A stretch of DNA of 64,000 nucleotides, from the NCBI RefSeq assembly GCF_003286085.1, contig NW_020825289.1:11222001-11286000 (forward strand), written 5' to 3'. How positions within the stretch are numbered: position 1 is the first letter of the stretch; each line of letters begins with the position of its first letter. This DNA comes from Drosophila persimilis (taxonomy: Eukaryota; Arthropoda; Insecta; Diptera; Drosophilidae). Made by a program: the position numbers and the translations under genes. Shown piece after piece: positions 49,851 to 62,964 of this stretch. The notes beneath the pieces are model-generated. The model was not told the DNA's origin and searched no databases. It worked only from the letters and a program-made list of their open reading frames with translations.

Positions 49851-52800
49851 AACGATTTAAAGTGGAAATTAACTAATTTTTATTTCAAAGAGAAGAATGC
49901 GAATACATTTACAGGTTTGCATTTGTTGTTCTGCCCTTAGTGTTGCTGCTTTGTACGACGTTATTCGGGGCCACACGTTCCGCACTCTCTCTCTATCTCG
50001 TGCTTGCACTCAGCATACGACCGACGACAGCTCTTATCGGCTCGCATTTATGATCGTGTTTGATCGTGTCTGTCCCTCAATACGCACTCTCCCAGCAACA
50101 CGAGTACGTTCGACAATGGAATGGGAGAATGACAAATGTAACAGAGCAGCAAAGTAACGGAGACAAGAAGCAGAACAACATACGATACACTGAGAATAAT
50201 CTCCTTGTCAATTTATGCACAGCCAAATGATTATAATCTAATCTGAAAATAATCCAACGATACGACACCTCCTAATATGCTGTGGGTATACGAAAGTTGA
50301 TTAAATTGTAAACAAAATTATAATTTAAAAGATAATTGATCCATCATCACACCCCTAGTCAATTCATTTCCACTTTTCACACACATAAACCTATCCACGC
50401 TCGTCTGCATTACATTTTCTATATTAGATAAGAATGTCTGTCAAAAATGGATTTTGAATAAAGTTGCTGTGGCTTTTAATTAACTTTACCATATAATTTT
50501 CGATTTTATGGCATTTTGCTGTGCCAAAATAAATTGCAGCGCTAACCAGTTTCCCCCCCAAAAAAAAGGTGGTGGCGCCCACCGTCAGTTGCAATTGCAA
50601 TTTCAATTGCACCACTGAACCACTTTCCACTCATGTGGAGCGTAGTCGACGGAGGCGTTACGGTGCGGTAGGGGCGGTGCTCGGCTGGCACTCTGCATAT
50701 GCGAACCGACCCCCACATGTGGCATGCGTGATATATATTTTCAATTAGTTGGCAACATTTTGCAGCAAAAACTAGTTGTGTTTGAGTTACTTTTTTTGCT
50801 GGCCAGCAATTAATTTAAGCTTAATTTGAATGGTTAACTTTTTGCATGCCCTGCACCGCGCAGCATATTTCCAGCGCCAGCAGCAACATCGACCTCTCGC
50901 TATCTCTGAAAATTTCTTTTTAGCTTTGGTTTCATTGAAAAACTCTCGGATCTGCTGATTTATGAACTTTCGTGCACGGCCACAATAAATTCATACATAC
51001 ATACATATGTATATCGAGCGGCAAAGTGAATGCAAATAATTTCAGCACTTTGACTCATTAACGCGACGGGGAGTTTTCATTAGCTCTCTGGCAGTGGATC
51101 GTTTGGGGCCCTGACTGGGACTGAGGCAGGGGCAGAGGCAGAGGCTGCGCCAGTGCATTGTTGGCCATTAAAAAGTTCGGTTGAAGGTGCGGCACAGTTC
51201 GGTTTTTATGATGCGAACTTTTTCAATAATAATTATAATTATAATGAAATGTGCTGGGGGCTGTGCGCTGCTGACCTAAATCTGGAATAGTTGCACAGAT
51301 TAACACCGAATACCATTTGAAAGTTGGCCTGAAATTGGGTGGAGGCCGGTGATCGTTTAACCGCAAATAGTTTACAGGACCATTTTACATCCATTTACGC
51401 ACCTTTTTCATGGGCTCTAATCCAATTATAGGATTTTGCGGATGCCTGTCAGTGGGGCATTGGAATTTTTTAATTTTTGCAGATGCGAATGCCGCCACAC
51501 AAGTAATTTTCACACTTGAGTTTTCTTGCCTTCGACTCGACAAAGGAAAATTTGTGCCCAAAAGGATTTTCACGCTTTGCCATTGTCCAGGTCGAGGCCA
51601 GGTCATGTCCTGTTTGTCCCGTTTTCCCGGTGTGTATTCGTCATTCGTTCCAGATCGCATTTCAAATTGGATTTTGAGCGAGACGAAATTTCGTCTTTTG
51701 CCAGTTGGCCAAAAGCGATGGAGAACAGCGAGCCTAATTTCAGAATTGGCAGCTGCATTTGCCCACAAAATCTGTATGATGGATCCCCGTTTGCCGGCAG
51801 TGACAATCAAAGATTTAGAATATAACATCGGGCATCTGAGATTTGACGACTAGTGTTTTCACAACTAATGAACTTTGATTTGATGGCCCTTTGTAGTTGG
51901 CCAAGCGGGAGATTTACGCGCGCCTTTAATGGCCGATGAGAGACGAGAGATCTGTCTTTCTGGAGGGCCAACACATGCTGCGCTTTTGCTCAATACTTAA
52001 CCTGATTTTACTTTTAATTAAAAGAGCCACAAACAAATCTCAAGCCCAAACCCGCACTCAAACTCTCATCAAATGGCGTTAAATTTCGAGTCCATAAAAA
52101 GCCAAACGCAACGGGCGTCGAAAGGAAAGTGTTGAGGTTGGCATTGGCTTCGGTTTTGGGTTTTGGATTAGGCTTTGTTTATGGATCCACCTGGAGACCG
52201 CCCTGCGCCGCCTGTTGCCAGCTTATCGACCCGACTGCGATGCGATAATGTTAATGATGGCCTTTAAATTATTTTATGTACTTTGAAATGTGCATACAAG
52301 TTTGTTGGAGCTGCAATGCTGTGACTGGCAGTTAAGTCGAATTTGATTTTAATTTTTATGACAAGTTTTACTTTCCTCAGCGTGTACGTGTACGTGTAAG
52401 TGTGTGTTCGTGTCGGATCTGATGTATAGATCGATCCAATATAGAGTGGAGCAAGTAAGACTACATATTTGATAAGCATCGGGCGACAAGGGAAAGCACT
52501 CTGATTCGAAACGAAACAGATTAGATAATCCTATCCTGAATAATTAAAGTTGAAAGGGAACTGCAGTCGGATGTTGGTTGGTTCGCCTCACACGTTTCCA
52601 TCATCGCTATAAGGTGGCCCCCCCAACCTGCAGCACAGTTCTGTCTGAAGTGGCAGACCCCACCCAGATACCACTCCATTCCCACTCCCATTCATTGCCC
52701 GCTAATGTGCTGTAATCTAAAGCTAAGGCGCTTTGGAAATCAATTACAAATGTCAGTCATTGTCGGTATTGTGCCCAATACCTCAGACTCGGAGTGTGAC

Positions 52801-53137
52801 AGTTTGGAGAGACAGACAGACAGACAGACGGAGAGACAGTTGGGTAAGCCAGTAAGTCGCAGTCGCAGTCGCAGGTCCAGTCGTCATGTCAGTCGGCTAA
52901 TTCCCCAGACACATGCGCGTACATATTTTTACCAATTGCATTCCTACTCCCAACTGTCTTTGGCATTTGAGGTGTGCTTAGCTTATGACTGATGGGTTGA
53001 CCTTTGGGTGGCTGCAATTGGGGCTGAATCGGGCATTGTGCTTGGGGACTGCGGATTATGTCTGGCGGTTGGGGAATGACACCAGCGACGAGGTCTAGGC
53101 CACACAGGGCTCCAAGCTCATTTATCAACTTGGCGAA
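49851..53137. other. Mostly non-coding stretch
   Basis: No spliced gene is seen. At 51385-51853 four frames on the two strands are open for about 100-147 codons, two of them full length with ATG starts; none is recognisable. CAGA repeats occur at 52811-52829. Confidence 0.4.
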
Positions 53138-53578
53138 CTACTCTTCACTGACGATGACTTCCAATAAACAACAATTAATCAATTTGTAAACAATATTTCT
53201 GCGCCTACGCACAGCCACTAAGAACGAACTCAACTGGAGCTGAAACTGAAACTGGAAGTGGAGATGGGGATGGAATTGGATGAGCATGTGGTCTCGCAAT
53301 GGAGTGGGCCACAGAGCTGTGAGCAGTTCATCAATTAGGCGGCGACTCGCCGGCAACATGTGCGCCTGATCGAGCAGCATCCCAATCCGAATGGCGCCAC
53401 AGCTGAGAAAGGGGACTGGGACGGGGTCTCAGCTCGTTAGTTGTCCTCGGTTTCATTTTTCATAATTTCCACACTTGCCGGGAGTGTCCGGAAAACCCAA
53501 TGCCAAAACTTACGACTTCCGCTTGCAATTGATGGCTAGTCCCGGCCAGGGGATAAGAGTGGGCTGCTGCTCCTGCAT
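53138..53578 (-). CDS. Candidate two-exon gene, 109-aa unknown protein
   Basis: Minus strand: exon 1 at 53578-53514 and exon 2 at 53402-53138, with a 111-bp intron bounded by a perfect GTAAGT donor (53513) and a strong pyrimidine acceptor (CCAGTCCCCTTTCTCAG). Joining in phase 2 keeps one frame open from an ATG to TAG. The peptide begins MQEQQPTLIPWPGLAINCK, continues through an amphipathic, leucine-rich section (about residues 30-62, with DELLTALWP), then a repeat-derived His/Phe/Gln stretch, four arginines and a hydrophobic tail. No domain is recognised. Against it, the phase-0 alternative gives a different short ending (stop at 53331), and part of exon 2 is low complexity. Splice signals are seen; that the gene is real is inference. 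Confidence 0.33.
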
Positions 53579-56500
53579 TGCCAATGCCAGAAGTCAACTT
53601 AATTAATTTCAGAGCCAACAGCGCCGCCGTGCACTCTGGAGAGCTGCTGCTGCTGCTGCTTCTGCTCCCGTGCTCCCTGTCTGGTCTCTGCCACTTCAGC
53701 AAAATCCATTCCGATTCAAGTTAAAGCCACAGAACTGGCGATAGAACGTTGGGGCCAGGCCCTGGTCCATGTCCAAGCTCTTGAAGCGACTCCCGGCTCA
53801 CACAAACAGGAAGTGCAGGCGTTTGGATCTGCTGCTGCTGCTTTTCTTTATCTCGTTATTGCCGCTCCAGGAGCTGAAGCTGCAGCTCGAGTCGAGGCCG
53901 TGGCCGGGGCTGGGCCTGGCGGGCTGTGGCAGGTGTTGCAGATATCGCTGATTAAATGGCGTACGCCAAATCATGGCCAAAAGCGTTCAACGCACATAAA
54001 AGCATACTCCGATTGCTGGTCAAGGGGGGGCCTGAGAGGGAGGCCAACGCGATTATAAGTGAAACTTGAGCTCATCTCGAAATGTACGAGGGGGAGGCGG
54101 CCAGCAAACGGGAACTCTGATTAACATTCACCCGCTGGGTGGCTGGCAAAAACTACTCTCGAACATAAACCAAGAATTTGAGTAGCCGGCGATGAGAGAT
54201 TACGATGAAACGAGGAGCTTGAAGTGGCAAGAAAAGTGCACCAAAGAGAAGGAAATCAGAATTTAAAATGATATCGGAGCTTGGAATAGTTTGCTGATGA
54301 TTCGTCATGCCATAATCATAAATATTTAACCGGATACTTCTGGACCACCCAAACCCCGAACTTTCTTTCTTTGCAAAACACTTGGAGGGCCAAACCACTG
54401 GCATCAGTTGTTGTAAGCATCAAACGATGAGACCTCAGTGCCATTGAAAGTGAATGTAGGCCGCTTTGATGGGCCGCTCGCTCCATTTGCCTCCTTGGGC
54501 CAAGTGGTCGACTGTACCTCTGGCTTCCTTATGGACGGGCCAGACCGCTTGACGTCTCCGTTGCATACCAACCCGACGGTGCATGCTTAATATGCGGTCT
54601 CTGCCCGCCCACGCTGCACGGAGAGCCCATCTCTTCGTTTCACATGTCTGCCAGCCGAAAACTGCCAAAAGTCACACATTCTCGTAACGAATTGTCAATT
54701 AGTAATGCCCGAGGAGACAACTTTCCGGCTTTGGTTTGGCTCTGAGGCTACGACTACTGTCATCGGCCGCAGGCAAGATGAATGAGGCTGCCCCTGCCAC
54801 GGCACACTCGATCGATGATGTGGACCTACCGCAAATACTATCATTGCCAAAAGACAAAAAAGAAAGGCCACAATGCGGGAGTCAGAGTCCAGCCGGAAGA
54901 TGCTCGAGCAGCGTGTGAACCGTGTAACAAGTGTAGCAAATTTCCCGGCCTGCAGCGCACAAAAAATGTGACACAAATTAGTAACGCCCCGGGTCCCGGG
55001 CCCCGGGTCCCTGTCACTGTTCGTTGTCCCTCGTTTGGGAGTCCTCTCTTTGCTCCTGTCGTGCGTGGGTGTCGTCTCTATGTCTCCGTCTCTGAAGCTG
55101 CCGCCTGGGTTGTCTTTGTGGATTGTGAGACACTTTCATCACTTCTTAAAGCAAATGCATGTCATCCATGCCGACTCTCGACTCTCGGATGTCGACTCTC
55201 CACTGTCGACTGTCGGTGGGCGTTTGTTTTAATAGCTCCGCTCTTGTCATCTTTCTTTGACTCTTCTCACTCTTCCGACACTCTTTGGACGGCTCTTTGA
55301 GCCCACACACGTTTCGCACTGAACTCATACATAAATTATGAGCAGGAATCAAAGGTTCCATCCCAAATGCCGGGCCATTGTACGTATACACTTGCAAATT
55401 GAGCATCCGATGGTTAGGGGGCGGCGGCTATCTGTAGTTATTCATTAAATTGGAAGCGATCTGTCTTTGGAACAGTGTTGCAAGTAAGAGAATGCGGCAT
55501 ACGAGTGTTTGTATGGGAACAGCACTCACTTCACCACCAGAAAGAGCATGTAAAAAAGCTTTAAAGTGTTGTCAACATACGGGGTCTACACTTATGTACC
55601 TACCTGTCTGCCGTCCTAAGCAATTACCTGGCCATCTATCCCCCACAGAATGTCAGAGCTAATTTGTGTGCTCCAAGTCCGGCAGCTGAAGATGAAAGTG
55701 CTGAGAGTGTGGACAATGGACGTCCATCCTCCCTCCCAGCCTGTTCAATATGCGAGCTATGCACAATGACACAGATTTTCATTTTCATTTTCATTAGCCC
55801 CTTCCCCGAGCTCCCCCCGAGCGAACCAGAGCCGATGAACTGCATTGGCCCGACCCTCGACTGAGTGAATGACTGAGTGACCGACTGACTGGGCGATTTC
55901 TCTGCTCCATGTTGTGCAAGGACTGATTAGAGCTCTGGGGCGCCACCAACAACAGCAGGAGCGTAACAGTACGTAACAGAACACCAGCACCCCGTACCCG
56001 GTCCCCGGCAGCCGGCCCCCTGCAACAGCCAACATACAACCCACCAGAAGGCGAGTGACAGCCCGGACCTGAGCCAACGTTGATAAAAGAAAAGGCAGCA
56101 TCCAGTAAACCACAATACTGAATGCAGACCATGATGGCTCTCCCAATGAATGGCTCCTGGACCAGGCCGAACCGAACCGGACCGGACCGGACCGGGCCAA
56201 CATTGCACTTGATTAGTGCCAGCAGAGCGCCGCAATGCGTGGGTCTGGAATGGGGTCGTGTCGTGTGCGGCAAGGGGCAGTGGAGTAAAGTGGGGGCTCT
56301 GTTAACGGAGCACCCAAATCTGGTTACTGGCCAGCTTTCGGCAACGGTTGCTCTTGCATGCGTTTCATTATGTCAAACAGTCAATCATGCAAAACAGTTT
56401 CAGCTTCCAAACATCGAACCGGGTACACAATCATCTAAGCACAGTGGAGCGAGGGCCCATGCAAAATTGAGTGGATAGAATATCTCTCTGGCTCTGTAAT

Positions 56501-58162
56501 CCTTTTGCGGCATTTAAGTGCAGCAACAACTATCCATCGTACAGGGTCGCATAATATGTATTGTAACAGTGTCTGATAAATCTGACCCACTGTACCGCTG
56601 GCCTTGCTTCTCTGGCGATGAACCGCACTGGCAAAAGACGGACCCCTGCAGGGGTCCCAGACCCACCTCATCAGGGTCCATAGTCGAGCATGTTCAGCAT
56701 ATGCAAAGTCAGGAGCCGAAATGCACTGCTTTCTGAGCCTGCACTGATTCCCATCGAGTATGGAGGAGCAGGAGCTGGTTCCAGACCACACACACGCAGA
56801 TACACAAAACAATTGGCAGGCCGCTAGGGGAGGCTTCAGAACAGTTTTCTTTCTGTGATTTTCCGTTTGGCAATTGAGCGCAAACAATTGCACATCGCTC
56901 GAGCGGACAGAAGAAAGAGGCCGCCGACCCCGGCCCAAACTCGAATTGCGTCTGGGAAGAACACTTTAAGGAAGCGCAAGTGCAGCCAAATGAGTTTCAA
57001 ATGAAAACAAATCGACCGACAAGCAACAAAGGCCAAAACGAGCTGATTCGGGCCAAGGTAGAAGGATCAAACGGAGGCCCCGGCCCATGCAAAGTGCAGC
57101 AGCAGCAGATGATTTTAGGTGTGGGTCCATGAGCCGCAGCACAACAAAATGTGGCACAAACAATGGATCCGACAATCAGAGAAGAACAGGGGAGTGGCAT
57201 CAAAAGGACAACAGGAACAGGGGCGGCAGCCCCCGAACCAGAAAGAGCCTTGCTCAGGTGACAATAGCAATGACAACGACCATGGCGACATTTTCCCAAG
57301 GCTTCTGCCGCTGCCTCGGCTGCTGCTCTATTGTCCAGTGGCAGAACCAATCCGTTGGCTCATAGAGGGAGTGGGCTCGGTGCGCCACACGCAAAGCCAA
57401 AACGATGACGGTGACAATTTGTTGTCTTTCGGGAATCGTATTAAGGTGGGTCTTGGCCCTCTGCTGCCGCCTCAATCTGCGTCATCGTGTGTGGCTCAAA
57501 GAAGTGCGGCCTGTGGCAATTAGAAGTCTTTGGCCCTTTGTCAGTTCACCGCTCGCCGCTCAACCTTGGCAAATTAGTTAATAAAGGTGGGAAGAATGTC
57601 ATGTTTTATTGTATATACGAGTATATACAGGTTCTCATCTTTTGATGGCTGCCGCAATGAGTTTGCGAATCTTGAGGACTAGAGACGGCTTCTTTGAGAC
57701 ATTTTCCTCTCAATTCAGTGGCTTTTCGTGTATTTGGTCTCTTTCAATATTTTGACAGGCGCAACAATCGCATAGAACATGTCACAGACCATTCAGATCG
57801 GTTGGAGTTAAGTTCCCACGTTTAAGGCGAAAGTGGACGCAGTGTCCTCCTCTAAGACATTTTTCCCCGCACGGAATATCAATGTTTGTGTTGCCTGGCA
57901 ATCAGCGTCACAAAGTCTGCCGCGGGCTGGCGCACAATTTTCTGTAACGGGTTTCATTTTTATTAATTACCCAAAGAGGAGCCTAATTACGCTCTCGAAA
58001 AGGGGCAAAGAGCAACAGCTGTTTGGGTCTCAACTTGAGCCTTTGGCTTCATTGGCACATTGACGCGTTCACACCTTGCCAAAAATGATGGCCTGAAAGG
58101 AGCAGCACTTAAAAAAGAAACACCCGACAAGTTTAATAAATATTTTAATATAAAAATTGCGG
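53579..58162. other. Non-coding stretch, no clear gene
   Basis: No gene is supported. A pyrimidine-rich acceptor (CTATCCCCCACAG) at 55649 precedes two overlapping open frames without a donor. A CCGGA repeat lies at 56166-56190 and an 18-bp perfect palindrome at 56640-56657. Long frames at 55757-56273 (minus) and 56435-56938 (minus) are open in more than one register and are not recognisable. Confidence 0.4.
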
Positions 58163-58393
58163 CTATTTAAGACGGTGACGCCCCTTAGCGCGTATAGCAA
58201 CATTGTTGCCAAGAGCGTACGGGATGAGATTAAGACCGGGTCCAGGTCCTAAATACTGTGCAAGTGAAGTCCACCTGCACATGCCTCTGTCAATGTTATC
58301 ATTCATAATTTTACACGCTTGTGATTTTATTACCGTGAAATTGCCGATAATTACGAGAGGGCTCTGAGGAGGGATCCTTACAGACATTTTCAT
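58163..58393 (-). CDS. Candidate small ORF (76 aa), unknown
   Basis: An ATG in fair context (AACGCATGAAAATG) opens 76 codons to TAG on the minus strand without repeats or low-complexity sequence. The product begins MKMSVRIPPQSPLVIIGNF and has a glycine/proline-rich turn (GPGPG), a short hydrophobic section and a basic end (RAKGRHRLK). Two ATTAAA motifs follow the stop within 32 bases, a plausible compact 3' end. A donor-like TCT/GTAAGG near the start could alternatively make only MKMS a coding exon. No family is recognised; a small mitochondrial or secreted microprotein is conceivable but not shown. Confidence 0.27.
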   Translation of the reverse strand: MKMSVRIPPQSPLVIIGNFTVIKSQACKIMNDNIDRGMCRWTSLAQYLGPGPGLNLIPYALGNNVAIRAKGRHRLK

Positions 58394-59177
58394 GCGTTAA
58401 TCAGGTTCCGTTCTGGCCAACCCAGCCTGCCTGCCTGCCTGGCTGCCCTTTGTCGTAGATCTTATCGGCTTAATCAGGCGGGTCGGGTCGGCCGATTGCG
58501 GGCAGAGGAAACTTGGGATTGGCAATCCAAGAACTCTCGCAAAAACTCGAAAAACTGTTCTCATTATGCGTCGGGACAATGCCATTTGGTAGTTGCCTTT
58601 AAGCCGCTTGGCCCAAACTTCATTTTAACTTTAATTTGGTATTTCCCCCCTTAGCTCCTAGCCCACAGTGCCCGCTCTCTTTTGCTGTCTTGTTGCAGAT
58701 TTGTGTTTGGCACAAATTGGCTTAAGCCCGCACAAAACGTTTTCCATCAGCATGGCAAAAGTTTTCCGGCACTGCTTTTCCGCGCTTTTGTCACAAGTTT
58801 TCCTTTGCCGCTTTCTGGTGCTCTCTGGTTCCCCTCCCCGTCCCCCACGTCACCCTTCTGGGTGCGTAATTGCATTGCATGTTGCGCTGCATTAAACATT
58901 TAATAACTTCTCTTTAGATCTGCTTTCGTTTTTTGTGGCTTACGTTTTCTGTTGGTTAGTTTGTGCCACAAAAAAGCGCTTCATCATATGCAAATAGGGG
59001 TTTCCATCATGTTTTTAATGCCAGAGTAGAGGGACCTAATCGTAGGTACTTTTGTTTGAGAGATAGTTTTCGCTTGCCACAGATTTAAGAGAAAGAAAAG
59101 AGTTGACATATTATCTTATAAAAGGAATGTACTTTATATGTTTCATGGCAATAAATTAACTTCTTTTTTTCTTTTAG

Positions 59178-59214
59178 TGGATCCGATTCCCTTGCGGAGC
59201 TGTGACAACAAAAG
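59178..59214 (+). CDS. Candidate 37-nt microexon with strong splice sites
   Basis: A very strong acceptor (ATTAACTTCTTTTTTTCTTTTAG, with a branch-point-like TTAAC; shown here by position 59156-59177) is followed after 37 bases by a consensus donor (AAAAG/GTAAGAAT). Two frames are open: WIRFPCGAVTTK in phase 0, and DPIPLRSCDNK after two leading bases; the third has a TGA. Microexons of this size occur in fly genes with long introns. No partner exon on the plus strand is visible here, so it may belong to a gene spanning the window, or be a 5' UTR exon, or chance. Confidence 0.27.
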
Positions 59215-59751
59215 GTAAGAATCTTCCATTTCCATTGATATTCAAATGGTAGGAATATCTGCTTGAGGGTTGTCTGCTACGGAAAGGCAACTTTGTTGAA
59301 CCGGATTCACAGATCGGTTTCTCTTTATATCACTTCCTGTCCAATGTCCCTATCCCTGTCCCCCCTACTAGATGTTGCTGTCTTCCCGTCTTGCGACATT
59401 CCCATTTCGGCACGCTTATTAACAATGGCCAATGGACAGGGGCAGGGCATTAATTTCTGCTTATAGCACGTGACATTTGTCTTAGCTTCGGCCAGGCCGG
59501 GAGCCTTTAGCCACGCTTTTTGTTGCCAAAGGATAATGGCCGTCCCTGTTCCCGTCCCGGCTACTAGGTGGGTGTACTAAATGCCGCTCAAGGTGATTCT
59601 ACTGCCACTGCAACTGCCACTCCATTCCACTGCCCTGCCCGACCCATGCCTGTCATAATTTGCTGTGACTAAATGCGCTTTGTGCGCGTGCAGACGGGAA
59701 GCCGGAGCTGCTGGACACACGTACCGCGATTGGCCACGCATGCGCAGTGGT

Positions 59752-59783
59752 CGCTGGACGCTGGACGCTGGACACTGGACGCA
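59752..59783. repeat. Heptamer repeat (GCTGGAC)n
   Basis: Four imperfect GCTGGAC units in non-coding sequence. Confidence 0.7.
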
Positions 59784-62700
59784 GGGTGGACGCGGGCCTA
59801 GTTAGTGGGATTGGCTTGGAAATGTCAACTGCCGGCTGGATGTCTGATTTGGCACGCTTGAGGCTGGCTGCGAAGGAGCACTTCGCTGCAATCAACTCTG
59901 CTTAGCTCTCGGCCCTAATGGCAGGCCATAAAATGCAATTTCAAGGCTTCTGCTGCCGTTTCGGTAGTCCTTCGACTACTGAAATTTCTGCTACTGCTGC
60001 TGCATCCTTTGTACCCAATTCGGGGAACTCTGGCCTACTGCTGCTCATTCGTTGCAAATATTTTGGTTCAAATAAATGTCAAGCTGCGGCAAAATGTCTC
60101 GAAGGACGTCTCTGGCTCGTGCTGGGCACAATCCTGGAGGAATATTTTGTTTTGTTTTGTTTTGGACATTATTAGGAAGCTAACTGTTGTTTAGGTTGTT
60201 TAACTATGCTGCGGTTTGGCTCAGGTGCAGGGCCGGCAGCTGTCAAGGAGGAACAAAAGTGCTGGAGAGGGAGAGCCAGCTATTCCCCAGCTGCCTCACG
60301 AGAGAGGCCTCCCAGGGCTGGCCAGGTGATCCCGCCCCAGACAAAACTGAAATCCCACTGAGAAATGTAGTGTCCAGAAGCTGGAATACACTTTCGAAAT
60401 AACAGAAATAGCTCCCCCCTTTTGCATTCTTGACTTGTCCATCCCTGTGTAATTGATTTGGCCTAAAATCTGGCTGAAACTAGAACAGCTGTGTGGCAGC
60501 AGCAGCCACTCTGGTTTCAGGGCAATCTGCAACAATTGCAACTAATTGGGCCGAACAGAGTCGAGAGTCCTCCACAGCAGAGCAGAGCTGAGCAGACGAG
60601 TCTCTGTTGAAGTCTAAGCTGCACTAAGTATTGCATTTGGAAAATTGAATATTAATGCCCTGGATTCCACTTGAGGTGGCCAGCAAATTGCATCCAAGGC
60701 ATGCCACAAATTACAGACATGCACTCCCAGCGCAAACTCTCTTCAGAAAACGCAATTGAGCGAGCAATTTTACTCTCCTCGAACGGTGCGAGACGCATTT
60801 CCATTCGCCATGCCATACAAGACAACGCCTGGGATCGGACCGGATCAGAGCAGACCCAACGGCAGCTGCCTAGACCCAGAGCTGATCTGCCCTGAGCTAA
60901 AAAGGACATTTCATTAGCACTTTTGCATCTTTTACGCATCTCACAGTCGCAATCTGTGAGCTGTGTGCTGTGTGCGCAGCGACCACTCTTCCGAGCCAGT
61001 CGAGCGTTGAAAATTCCGTTTCGTCACAAGCGATTTGCTCTTTTCACGATTCCCTCCTCTGCGCAGTCGCACAGCCAGCAGCACTGGGCTCGTGTGTGTC
61101 CCATCGCATCCGATCCCATGTCATTTTATGCCGCCATCCCTGTCCCCGAGATGCAATGGCACGTTAAATGTGTGTCATACTCGTAAATCCTGTTTGAAAT
61201 TAAGTGCATTGCAGGGGTCCCGAAACGAATTTCTTATTTGATTTTGTGCATACTTTGTCACTTACAATGTGTTAACTTCTGTAGGAAAAACAAATTTCCC
61301 CATTTCGCAACGCTTTTCGGTTTTGAATCGCTCCTTTGCTCGCCCCCTCACTGCCGGTTGCTCTCGCCGTGGCAGATGCGGCAGATGTGGCGCAACAGAC
61401 AGAGCCTCTTTTTGAGGGTCACTAACAAGGTGTGTCAGGAGACGAATGGGGCATATATTTCCATAGGAAATTATTGGTCGACGTGGTTCGCTGGCAGCTT
61501 AAGGATTGTAGGAGTCCGTTCAGGTTGAAATGAGAAGTAATGGAGTATATAATCCGTATTTTTACTGGAGGTTTCTACCCAATTCAGGAGAAAAATACAT
61601 CAAAAAAACATGCTAGTTTCGCTTTTCCTAGGAATACTCGAAGAATTTTAGCTAGTTTCTTAATCAGTTTTGTTAGGATCCTCGGCCAGAGGTGCCAAGC
61701 ATAATTGAGATCTTTCAAAACAGAAGCTTACCTAGCGTAGACGCTTAAAATAATAAACAGATTGCCCCGCTCTCAAGTATTGTCCAGCCCTCTCTTCAGA
61801 TAGACAGACAAATAACAAACCATCGTGCGGTAGGTCATACCCCGACCAGACATGGCAGTAACCCAAAAAAACAACATATTGCCCTCACACTCACACTCGC
61901 ACCCAAGTGCGAGTCCATAAGCCCGGCCAAACAGAAACATATTGAAAAACGGAGAGCGATTGTGTCCTTGCCAGGCCAGCAGGACAGCAGTACACCAGGA
62001 GGAGGTGCATCAACTGTAGCCACATATGGCTCACACACACACACAGGTATGGTTGGCTGCACAGCATCAATTGTAAAAGGATTAGGGCTTAATTTGGAAT
62101 GCGCATTCATTTCCAGCAACAGCACTGGGAGCTTCTCTCTTGCTCATCCTCATCCGCATCCTCATGTGATGCCCCTGCCCGCCCAATGGCATACTGATGC
62201 CCATTCTATGGCTCTCATTCTCATCTGTGTAAGCGGATTTCTGACTGCAGCTTGCTTTCAGCTCAGTTCGGGTTCCATTCTGTGGCGTTTTTTGTTGTTC
62301 CATTTGTTTGCTGTTAGTTGGTGTTTTCCTATTTTCCTATTTTTCCTTTTTTCTGGATTTTTTTGTGTGGCTCTCATTAGTTTTCAAATGGCCTGCATTA
62401 ATGGGTAAAGAGCCAAAAGTGCGAGAGAAGTGGGCTCAGGTTATGCGGCATGCTGGAAATTGCTCAATTTGTGGCATTAAGCCCCCGGTTTTGGGTTGTC
62501 CTTTGTGTTGCTCTTTTGTGTGGCACACTGTTTGTTATTGCAGTCGCTGCTCCTTTCTACGGGGGTCCTCTTGGGCACGACAATGATTCCCAGTGTGTGG
62601 ACAATGCATCGGCTTAGACCAGGTGGAAAAACACACACACACACATCCTCATCATGAAGGGGCTTACCCCCCAGTTTCATCTAACTCGCTCAACTTTTGT

Positions 62701-62928
62701 TAATACTCGTGTGTATTGCGACGGGACCTTGTCACCCACACACAGGAGAGGATCCTCCCATGGTGTCAAGGCAGTTCCAACGCAGCTCACATAAATCAGA
62801 GCAAAGAGTACGCTCTTTCTTGGCCAATCTCCTGTTTTGGTTCGCTCTTCAATGGCGTTCTGGAGGCAAATCCGCTTAAAGAAAGGGCCGCGACAAAAAT
62901 CGAAATTGATGCGCAGCAATGTTTGACA

Positions 62929-62964
62929 CAGAGACAGAGAGAGCGAGAGAGAGAGAGAGAGGGG
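62929..62964. repeat. GA-rich run (GAGA-factor-type sites)
   Basis: A 36-bp purine run of AGAGAG units with single interruptions. It could bind GAGA factor, but there is no surrounding promoter evidence. Confidence 0.7.

Noticed and set aside
52380..52396. Strong acceptor followed by a GTAAGTG donor 15 bases later
   Set aside because: The donor arises from a GTGTAC repeat; an exon this small is implausible without other evidence. Similar 12-13-base cases at 20701-20712 (plus) and 61268-61280 (minus) were dropped for the same reason.
55650..55863. Open frame after a CCCCCACAG acceptor
   Set aside because: Two overlapping frames are open, no donor follows, and part of the frame is a TTTTCA repeat.
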